Under the pieces are notes generated by a model. That model was not told the DNA's origin, ran no database searches, and saw nothing but the letters and a program-made list of their open reading frames with translations. A DNA stretch of 38,356 nucleotides from an uncultured Anaeroplasmataceae bacterium (GTDB lineage Bacteria; Bacillota_I; Bacilli_A; Acholeplasmatales; Anaeroplasmataceae): the NCBI GenBank assembly GCA_947589245.1, contig CANQBD010000014.1, forward strand, positions 1-38,356. The letters run 5' to 3'. Position numbers and translations under genes: made by a program. Shown one piece after another: positions 1 to 6,967 of this stretch (positions are counted from its first letter, which is position 1; every line of letters starts with the position of its first letter).

Positions 1-137
1 CGTCACTTATATTTTATCAAAGAGCTATCTTTTTTTACATATAAAAAAGTGAGGCTCTAAATTCTTTCTTTTACCCCACAATTTGGTAAAGCTTATTTAA
101 AACCCCACAAAAAATTATATTACTTCTAAATATAATG

Positions 138-170
138 GCACAGTAAATTCTATTTACCGTGCTTTTTTTA
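138..170 (+). terminator. Intrinsic terminator of an upstream unit
   Basis: GCAC-A-GTAAA pairs with TTTAC-C-GTGC around a 5-nt loop, with one internal mismatch, and is followed by seven T residues. It would end transcription of a gene lying left of the window. The rest of 1-255 holds no convincing gene. It also has a weaker inverted pair, AGAGC at 21-25 with GCTCT at 54-58, flanking T6/A6 tracts, whose role I cannot name. Confidence 0.75.
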
Positions 171-204
171 AGGATTAAAAACTCTTTAATTTTACGAGTA
201 ATAG

Positions 205-213
205 TGATATAAT
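205..213 (+). promoter_or_regulatory. Extended -10 promoter for cdsA
   Basis: TGATATAAT is an extended -10 (TGnTATAAT) lying about 43 bp before the cdsA start. The -35 region 17 bp upstream (TTTAAT) is poor, as is usual for extended -10 promoters. It probably drives cdsA-dxr-rseP. Confidence 0.5.
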
Positions 214-255
214 TACATTATATGCCGTTAAGTTTAAACTACGGGGGTTTTAGAT

Positions 256-1191
256 ATGAAAAAACGAATTATAACTGGTCTAGTACTAGCTTTTATTTTA
301 ATACCATTAGTCTTTGTTCCAGAATTAAGAAAATTGCTTCAGCTTGTCATTTTTTTATTTAGTGTTGTAGCAGCATTAGAAATGATTCATATGTGTGAAA
401 AAAAGAAAAAAATGAATTTAGTTGTTAAAATATTAGTAATCTTAGGAACTATTTTATTATATATGGGTATTGTAAATGATGATCCTAATAGTCAATATTC
501 TGTCATAACTGAATTTTTACATAATATTAATTTTAAAATAGGTGTTATAACAACTTTAACGCTAACTTGTGCAATCATTTTTGCTTGTCAAATTTTTGTT
601 AAGGATTTTGATGCTTCTGATGTTGGTAGATGCTTGATGATCATTTTTTATGTTTCCTTAAGCTTTGCTTCCTTAACAGTTTTATTATTTAATGGTATGC
701 GCTTTGTTATCTATCTTTTTATAGTATGTATTTTTACTGATATATTTGCCTATGTCTTTGGTATGAATTTCGGTAAGCATAAAATGTGTCCTACTATTTC
801 TCCTAAAAAGAGTTGGGAAGGGGCAATTGGTGGTACAATTGTTGGAACAACAGCTGGTAGTTTATTTGCTATATTCTATATTGATTTTGGTCATTATTTT
901 GTTGCTGATAGTGAACCAATAAAGTTTTTTTATAGTATTTTTGATTATAATGCTTTATCTCCAGCTGTCATGGTAATCAGTATTATTATTATTACGTTAT
1001 TTATTTCAATTAGTTCACAGATTGGTGATTTGATTTGTTCAAAATTTAAAAGAACCTATGATATAAAAGATTTTTCCCAAGTATTTCCGGGTCATGGTGG
1101 GATTTTAGATCGTTTTGATTCAGTATTATTTGCAAGTATTGTATTCTTATGCTTTATAACTATATTTAGAGTTCTTTTCCCGGTTGCGTAG
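256..1191 (+). CDS. cdsA: Phosphatidate cytidylyltransferase
   Basis: The enzyme makes CDP-diacylglycerol from phosphatidic acid and CTP in the cytoplasmic membrane, the precursor of phosphatidylglycerol and cardiolipin. The 311-aa protein is almost entirely hydrophobic, with about eight membrane spans. It carries the family signature near the C-terminus, FPGHGGILDRFDS (about residues 277-289), and the SPKKSWEG loop in mid-protein. Length is slightly above the usual 260-285 aa. It is followed after 10 bp by dxr, then rseP, the same cdsA-dxr-rseP order found in Bacillus. The ATG is preceded by a G-rich stretch (ACGGGGG) that is a poor Shine-Dalgarno match. Confidence 0.95.
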   Translation: MKKRIITGLVLAFILIPLVFVPELRKLLQLVIFLFSVVAALEMIHMCEKKKKMNLVVKILVILGTILLYMGIVNDDPNSQYSVITEFLHNINFKIGVITTLTLTCAIIFACQIFVKDFDASDVGRCLMIIFYVSLSFASLTVLLFNGMRFVIYLFIVCIFTDIFAYVFGMNFGKHKMCPTISPKKSWEGAIGGTIVGTTAGSLFAIFYIDFGHYFVADSEPIKFFYSIFDYNALSPAVMVISIIIITLFISISSQIGDLICSKFKRTYDIKDFSQVFPGHGGILDRFDSVLFASIVFLCFITIFRVLFPVA

Positions 1192-1201
1192 GTAGTTTGA
1201 G

Positions 1202-2353
1202 ATGAAAAACCTTTATATATTAGGAGCCTGTGGTTCAATTGGAACGCAAACACTAGATATTGTTAGAAATAATCCTCATGACTTTAAAGTCATAGGAATG
1301 AGTGTGGGCTCTAATTTAGAACTTGCAAAAAAGTTAATATTAGAATTTGAACCCGAGATCGTTTGTTTTAGAAAAGAAGAACACATTTTTCCCCTTACTT
1401 ATGAAGCAAAGATTGTTTATGGTGATGCTGGCTTAATTGAAGTGGCTAAATTTAGTCGTTATAAGGATGAGTGGCTAGTGAATGCTTTAGTTGGAGTAGC
1501 TGGCTTAGAACCAACAGTAAGGGCCATTGAAGCTAAAAAGAATATTGCCTTAGCCAACAAGGAAACTTTAGTTGTTGGTGGTGATCTCATTAATGATTTA
1601 ATTGCTAAGTATCAAGTTAAGCTTTTGCCAATTGATTCTGAGCATTCAGCTATTTTGCAATGTTTAGCAGGTGAACAGCACCACGAAGTAAAAAAATTAA
1701 TAATAACGGCTAGTGGTGGTTCTTTTAGAAACTTATCAAGAGAAGAATTAGCAAATGTTACAGTAGCTGATGCGTTAAGACATCCTAATTGGAGTATGGG
1801 TTCAAAAATTACGATTGATTCAGCTACGATGATGAATAAGGGTTTCGAGGTAATTGAAGCTCATTATTTATTTAATGTTGATTATGCAAATATAACTACA
1901 GTTCTTCATTATGAGAGCATTGTTCATTCGTTAGTTGAATATAATGATGGTTCTATTAAAGCCGTTTTAGGAGTGTCTGACATGCATATTCCTATTGCTT
2001 ATGCTTTATATTATCCTAATCATCATTCTTTAAATGCTGAGCCTTTAAATTTAATTGATCTTCAATTGAACTTTAAAGAATTATCTTTAAAGCGTTATCC
2101 TTGTTTAGCTTATGCTTATCAAGCTTTAACTAAAGGAGGACTTTATTTGGCGGTTTTAAATGCTGCAAATGAGGCTGCAGTTTATTTATTTTTAAAAGAA
2201 AAGATTTCTTTTTTAGAAATTGAACATATTATTGATAGAGAGATAAATAAAGATATTTATGAAAGAAATTATGTTCCAAGCTTAGAGGAACGTCTAAAAA
2301 TTAGTAAGGAAGTATATGATGACATTTTATTAGAATATGGAGTGAGAATATGA
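1202..2353 (+). CDS. dxr: 1-deoxy-D-xylulose 5-phosphate reductoisomerase
   Basis: This cytoplasmic enzyme commits deoxyxylulose phosphate to the methylerythritol phosphate pathway of isoprenoid synthesis, using NADPH. The N-terminus has the dinucleotide-binding loop GACGSIGTQT (residues 8-17). The metal-binding triad D145-S146-E147 (IDSEHSA) and the second acidic ligand in NKGFEVIE (about E216) are present. Length (383 aa) is normal. Its TGA stop overlaps the ATG of rseP by four bases, so the two are translationally coupled. A host that makes isoprenoids this way fits a gut Bacillota rather than a mycoplasma. Confidence 0.96.
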   Translation: MKNLYILGACGSIGTQTLDIVRNNPHDFKVIGMSVGSNLELAKKLILEFEPEIVCFRKEEHIFPLTYEAKIVYGDAGLIEVAKFSRYKDEWLVNALVGVAGLEPTVRAIEAKKNIALANKETLVVGGDLINDLIAKYQVKLLPIDSEHSAILQCLAGEQHHEVKKLIITASGGSFRNLSREELANVTVADALRHPNWSMGSKITIDSATMMNKGFEVIEAHYLFNVDYANITTVLHYESIVHSLVEYNDGSIKAVLGVSDMHIPIAYALYYPNHHSLNAEPLNLIDLQLNFKELSLKRYPCLAYAYQALTKGGLYLAVLNAANEAAVYLFLKEKISFLEIEHIIDREINKDIYERNYVPSLEERLKISKEVYDDILLEYGVRI

Positions 2354-4056
2354 TATTAGCACTTGAAGGAGTACCTTTAGTAATTGTTAGTATAATAGCC
2401 TTTATCCTCATCTTAGGTATAATTATTGTAATTCATGAGGGCGGTCATTTCTTTTTTGCAAGAAGAGCTGGCATTCTTTGTCATGAATTTTCTATCGGCA
2501 TGGGGCCAGCAATTTATAAGAAGAAATTTAAGGAAACTACTTTCTGCATCAGAGCTATTCCAATAGGTGGTTATGTTTCAATGGCTGGCGAAGAGGTTAC
2601 ATCAGAGCTGGTTAAGGTTGGTAACCAAGTAGGTCTAAATATTTTAGATGGCAAAGTTTCAGAAATCGTTATTGAAGAGACTATGGAGGCTATGGTTAAA
2701 GGCGAAATAGTGGATTTAGATCTTTATGGTCAAGATGGAAATCCTTTATTTATTGAGATAAATGATGGTTTTCAAAATCATTATTATGAAGTATTGAATG
2801 ATGCATATTATGTTTTTAAAAAAGGTGATAAGCTCCAAATTACACCTTATGATAGGAGCTTTGAATCTAAAAGCTTATGGCAAAGATTTTTAACTCTTTT
2901 TGCCGGTCCTTTTATGAATTTTATTTTAGCTATTTTTATTTATTTAATTGTTTCTTTTGCTAGTGGAATGCCTAACTATGAATCAAGAGTTATTGGCTCT
3001 GTTTCTCAAGCCAATTCTAATTTGGTTGTCGAAGAAAATGGGAATACTGATTATCTTTTAAAAGCTGGCGATGAAATTACTGAAGTTAACGGAGTTAAAA
3101 TTAATAGTTGGAATGATTTAAGTCAGGAATTAGATAAGCTCTTAGAAACTAATACAACAAGAGTTAATTTAGTTATTTTAAGAGATAGTGAAACTAAAAC
3201 TGTTAGTTTTGATTGTTATACTTATATTGCCTCTTTAGGCTTATCTAATATTGAAGCGCCCATTAAAGAATTGCCTAATGGGTTAGCTAATGGGTTGGTT
3301 GTAGGAAATTTAGCTTTAAGATATTTGGATGATGGCAATAAGGGACAATATCCTTTAGCCTATGGTGATGTAATTACTAAGGTTAGAGTTGATAAGGTAA
3401 ATGCTGATAAAACAGTAGACACTGGTAAAGTTGTTGAATTGACAACTTGGAATCAAATGATAGAAATATTTAAAAATACTGATGTTGCTAATGTCTATTT
3501 TGAATATTATTCTAGTTCTAAAAACGGTATTGTTTCTATTGAAGAATGTGCCGCTTTACAGACTTATGGTAATGAAGTTTTAGATAATCAAAGAATTGAA
3601 AAAATACAAATTAAAATTGGTATTTCACCTGCCACTCACTTTGATTTTTTTGGTTCTATAGGAAATGCCTTTACAAACTTTTGGAGTGATTTTACTTTAA
3701 TCTTTAGAACCTTAGCTTTATTGATTGCTCCAAGCAGTGGTATTAGACAGGTAGGAGTAAGTGATTTATCTAGTTTTGTTGGTATTTTTGATTTAGTTAA
3801 AACCTTCATATCTTCTGGCTTTTTACCACTTTTAGCTTTTGCAGCGATGTTATCTGTTAATATTGGTGTAATGAATCTGCTTCCAATTCCTGCATTAGAT
3901 GGTGGTAGAATTGTGTTCTTAGGTTATGAATTAATTACTAAGAAAAAGCCTAGTAAGCGTGTTGAAAATATTATTAATAATGTTTTCTTTATCTTGTTAA
4001 TGATCTTGTTTGTTTATGTCACGTTTAATGATATAATGCGAATGATTAGAAAGTAG
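2350..4056 (+). CDS. rseP: RseP/RasP family site-2 intramembrane metalloprotease
   Basis: A zinc protease that cuts transmembrane segments of anti-sigma factors and signal-peptide remnants. The zinc motif HEGGH lies at residues 29-33 inside the first membrane helix. The second active-site motif, NLLPIPALDGG, lies near residue 510-519 in a C-terminal helix. Between them is a Bacillus-type insert (about residues 70-170) and then a long periplasm-side region that reads as two PDZ-like halves, the second starting near GDVITKV. At 568 aa it is well above Bacillus RasP (about 420 aa), and the extra length lies in the PDZ region. It is the last gene of the cdsA-dxr-rseP set; the GH43 gene follows after 9 bp. 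Confidence 0.93.
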   Translation: MILALEGVPLVIVSIIAFILILGIIIVIHEGGHFFFARRAGILCHEFSIGMGPAIYKKKFKETTFCIRAIPIGGYVSMAGEEVTSELVKVGNQVGLNILDGKVSEIVIEETMEAMVKGEIVDLDLYGQDGNPLFIEINDGFQNHYYEVLNDAYYVFKKGDKLQITPYDRSFESKSLWQRFLTLFAGPFMNFILAIFIYLIVSFASGMPNYESRVIGSVSQANSNLVVEENGNTDYLLKAGDEITEVNGVKINSWNDLSQELDKLLETNTTRVNLVILRDSETKTVSFDCYTYIASLGLSNIEAPIKELPNGLANGLVVGNLALRYLDDGNKGQYPLAYGDVITKVRVDKVNADKTVDTGKVVELTTWNQMIEIFKNTDVANVYFEYYSSSKNGIVSIEECAALQTYGNEVLDNQRIEKIQIKIGISPATHFDFFGSIGNAFTNFWSDFTLIFRTLALLIAPSSGIRQVGVSDLSSFVGIFDLVKTFISSGFLPLLAFAAMLSVNIGVMNLLPIPALDGGRIVFLGYELITKKKPSKRVENIINNVFFILLMILFVYVTFNDIMRMIRK

Positions 4057-4065
4057 GGATTAAAG

Positions 4066-5544
4066 ATGGAATATAGTAATCCGATAATTTTTCAAGATTT
4101 TTCTGATCCAGATGTTATAAGAAGAGGTGATAATTTTTACCTTATTGCCTCAAGCTTTAACCACACACCAGGTGTACCTGTTTTAAAAAGTAAAAATCTG
4201 GTCAATTGGAAACTTATCAATTATGTCTTTGAAGATTTACCATTTGAACGTTTTAAGGATGTTTGGCATGGTGAAGGAGCTTGGGCTCCCTCACTAAGAT
4301 ATCATGATAAAAAATTTTATGCTGTCATTCCCTTCCCTGATGAAGGTATTTATGTATCATCTTGTACGGATATTGAAAAGGGCGACTGGTCTAAGCCTTG
4401 GTGTCTAATTGCTGGTAAAGGCTTAGAAGATCCTTGTCCTATATGGATTGATGATAAATGTTATCTAGTTATTGGTTTTGTTAAAAGTCGAATTGGTTTT
4501 AATTCCATGCTAGGTCTTTATGAGGTTACTCCTGATTTAAAACAGAAGATATCTGCTAACTATACCATAATTTATGATGGACATAATATGAATCCAACAA
4601 TTGAAGGTCCTAAGTTTAATACTCGCAACGGCTGGATTTATATTATGGCTCCAGCTGGTTCTGTTAAGACTGGTTGGCAAGTATGTTTGCGAAGTAAGAA
4701 TGTCTATGGCCCTTATGAGGCTAAAATTGTTTTAATGCAAAATGATTCGCCTATCAATGGCCCTCATCAAGGAGCCTTAATTGATTTAAAAAATGATGAA
4801 TGGGCTTTTGTTCATTTTCAAGATCGTGGTTGTTACGGTCGTATTTGTCATTTAGAACCTGTTAAATGGGTTAATGATTGGCCACTTTGTGGGCGAGTTA
4901 ATGATGACTTATTAAATGGTTCCCCAGTTCTTAAGCATGATTATTTAGTGGCTAAGAAGTCAAACTATCGTCTAGCAACATCAGACTTATTTACGGGCGA
5001 TAGACTTAGCTTAATATGGCAAACTCCTGCTAATAAGCAAGCCGGCTGGTATCATCTTGATAGTGGCTTAATTCTAAATTGTATTTATCATAATGAAAAG
5101 GCTTATCAGGCTTTGAATTTGACACCTAATTTATTCTTGACTAAGTTAGCTTTTGAAAACTTTAAAGTTAGTACTTTATGTCAAATTAAATTATTAAATG
5201 AGGGTGATGAGCTAGGCTTTTGTTATATGGGTCGAAGCTATTATTATATTTGTATTGTTAAAAAGAATGGTGCTAATCATCTTCAAGTGAGAAGTGGGGC
5301 CTTTAATCAGGAAAATGATGTAGTTTTATTTGATAGTATTTATCAAAATAATGAAGTAGAGTTTATAATGAAATTTATTAATGGCAAATATCAATTAGGC
5401 TTCAACAATATTTTGTTTAAAGAAGTTTATGAAGCTTTACCTGGTCGTTGGATTGGTGGTAAAATTGGTATTTATGCTCGGGGTAAAAAAAGTGGTGGTT
5501 ATGCTCACTTTAAATTTTTTAAGGTGAAGGAAATTAAAAGATGA
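4066..5544 (+). CDS. Glycoside hydrolase family 43 (beta-xylosidase/arabinosidase type)
   Basis: Five-bladed beta-propeller glycosidase with no signal peptide, so probably acting on short xylo- or arabino-oligosaccharides in the cytoplasm. The general base is the Asp of FSDPDVIRR (D14), the pKa-modulating Asp is in LEDPCPIW (D122), and the acid is the Glu of TIEGPK (E180). The last about 200 residues resemble the beta-sandwich (xylosidase C-terminal, concanavalin-like) domain of GH43 xylosidases. Exact substrate cannot be told from sequence. It sits oddly between rseP and the RlmD-like gene, and its stop overlaps the next ATG by four bases, so it is in the same transcript as housekeeping genes. 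Confidence 0.88.
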   Translation: MEYSNPIIFQDFSDPDVIRRGDNFYLIASSFNHTPGVPVLKSKNLVNWKLINYVFEDLPFERFKDVWHGEGAWAPSLRYHDKKFYAVIPFPDEGIYVSSCTDIEKGDWSKPWCLIAGKGLEDPCPIWIDDKCYLVIGFVKSRIGFNSMLGLYEVTPDLKQKISANYTIIYDGHNMNPTIEGPKFNTRNGWIYIMAPAGSVKTGWQVCLRSKNVYGPYEAKIVLMQNDSPINGPHQGALIDLKNDEWAFVHFQDRGCYGRICHLEPVKWVNDWPLCGRVNDDLLNGSPVLKHDYLVAKKSNYRLATSDLFTGDRLSLIWQTPANKQAGWYHLDSGLILNCIYHNEKAYQALNLTPNLFLTKLAFENFKVSTLCQIKLLNEGDELGFCYMGRSYYYICIVKKNGANHLQVRSGAFNQENDVVLFDSIYQNNEVEFIMKFINGKYQLGFNNILFKEVYEALPGRWIGGKIGIYARGKKSGGYAHFKFFKVKEIKR

Positions 5545-6836
5545 AGGAAAATGCTCATTTTATATTAGATATTAAAAGACTAGGAATCAATGGTGAGGGC
5601 ATTGGTTTTTACAATCGTTTAGCTGTTTTTGTTGCTGATGCCATACCTGGTGAAGGTCATGATGTAGTAGTTGAAAAAATTAATGGCAATATGGCTTATG
5701 CTAAAAGTGTAGGAATAAAAACACCTTCATCAGCCCGTGTTAATCCTAGTTGTCCTCATTATTATGAATGTGGTAAATGTAATGTTTCACACATTGCTTA
5801 TAATCAATCTCAAAAATTTAAAAGAGATTTAATTATAGAAGCACTTAATAGATATAGTAAAATAAATTATAAGGCATTTGAAATTAAAGAACCAATTACT
5901 TTAAATGATGGTTTTAATTATCGTAAGTATGTTGATGTATTAGTTAAAAAGGAAAAAGGAGAATATAGGGGCTTTTTAAAAGCTTCAAAACCCATTCCTC
6001 TTGCTGATTGTTTAATTACTAAATCAAGTATTAAGCAAATTTGTGAAGATGTTTTAATTAAAGCTTTAGAAGTCGATATTCCGGAATATATACCTAAATT
6101 TAGAAGAGGTGTTTTAAAGTGCTTAAAAATAGGTGTTAATAATTTAGATGAAGCTTTGGTAATATTAGTATGTAATGAAAAAAATAGTAAGCTTAAAGCT
6201 TTAGCTGAGCTTCTTTTAAAAAATACTCAAATTAAGAGTATTTATGAAGAATTTGCTGATGGAACTATTAATCATTTAGCTGGTTCAGTTTATTTAGAAG
6301 AAAAGATTAATGATACTATTTTTAGACTTTACCCTAATAGTTATTTTATAAATAATATCCATAAAATTGAAGTAGTTTTAAAAGCCTGTAAATTAGCTAA
6401 AAAGGAGCGTGTTTTAAGCAATTCATTAGAGCTTGGTTTGGGTATTGCCAAATTCACAAAAGAGCTAGTTTTAGTTGAATATGATAAGGATTTAGTTGTT
6501 AAAATGAATGATAACTTATCTTTTAATAAGCTTAATAATACTAAAGTTTTACAAGGAGATATAGATTTATTAGCTAATAAGCTTTATAAGGATAATAGTT
6601 TTGATGTTGTAGTTTTTGATGCTAAAAAATATAATTTGAGTTCAGCTTTAATCGATGCTACCTTAAACTTTTTACCAAAAAGAATTGTTTATACATCCTT
6701 TAATCCTTCAGCTTTAGCTAGAGATTTAGATAAATTATCCAAAAAATATCAAATTAAATATATTGCTTTAGTTGATAGTGAACCTCAAACAGCACTTCTT
6801 GAAAGTGTTGTTTTATTAGAATTAAAAAAAATTTAA
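5541..6836 (+). CDS. RlmD/RlmCD-like (TrmA family) protein lacking the catalytic Cys
   Basis: The family methylates uridine C5 in 23S rRNA or tRNA using SAM. The layout fits: an N-terminal TRAM-like barrel, then an iron-sulfur cluster motif CPHYYECGKC (about residues 73-82), then a C-terminal Rossmann methyltransferase fold ending with the PQT motif. The active site is broken. The usual SCNP loop reads TSFNPSALARDL, so the catalytic Cys is Phe387. The DPPR motif is replaced by VVVFDAKK (around D360), and the SAM-binding glycine loop is degenerate (LGLGIAKF). I infer an RNA-binding protein without normal methyltransferase activity. The reading frame is intact and the gene is coupled to the GH43 gene, so it is not an obvious pseudogene. 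Confidence 0.75.
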   Translation: MKENAHFILDIKRLGINGEGIGFYNRLAVFVADAIPGEGHDVVVEKINGNMAYAKSVGIKTPSSARVNPSCPHYYECGKCNVSHIAYNQSQKFKRDLIIEALNRYSKINYKAFEIKEPITLNDGFNYRKYVDVLVKKEKGEYRGFLKASKPIPLADCLITKSSIKQICEDVLIKALEVDIPEYIPKFRRGVLKCLKIGVNNLDEALVILVCNEKNSKLKALAELLLKNTQIKSIYEEFADGTINHLAGSVYLEEKINDTIFRLYPNSYFINNIHKIEVVLKACKLAKKERVLSNSLELGLGIAKFTKELVLVEYDKDLVVKMNDNLSFNKLNNTKVLQGDIDLLANKLYKDNSFDVVVFDAKKYNLSSALIDATLNFLPKRIVYTSFNPSALARDLDKLSKKYQIKYIALVDSEPQTALLESVVLLELKKI

Positions 6837-6850
6837 AAATAAATCATATA

Positions 6851-6872
6851 GCCACTAATAAGTGGCTTTTTT
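6851..6872 (+). terminator. Intrinsic terminator after the RlmD-like gene
   Basis: GCCACT-AATA-AGTGGC, a perfect 6-bp stem with a 4-nt loop, followed by six T residues. It separates the cdsA-to-RlmD-like unit from adhE. Confidence 0.85.
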
Positions 6873-6884
6873 ACATATAATAAG

Positions 6885-6896
6885 GTAAACGTTTAC
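6885..6896. promoter_or_regulatory. Palindromic LacI/CcpA-type operator before adhE
   Basis: GTAAACGTTTAC is a perfect 12-bp palindrome with a central CG, the form of operators bound by LacI/GalR-family proteins including CcpA (cre sites). It ends just where the candidate -35 of adhE begins, so bound protein would block RNA polymerase. I infer carbon control of adhE. No regulator gene lies next to it. Confidence 0.5.
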
Positions 6897-6927
6897 TTGT
6901 TTTAAATTAAAATTTTCACGTTATAAT
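6897..6927 (+). promoter_or_regulatory. adhE promoter
   Basis: TTGTTT (6897-6902) and TATAAT (6922-6927) with a somewhat long 19-bp spacer. The -10 is perfect. A TTCAC half-site lies just before the -10, but I see no full Rex palindrome. Confidence 0.55.
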
Positions 6928-6967
6928 TAAAGCATGAGATAGTTGAACTTTATGTGGAGGAATTATT

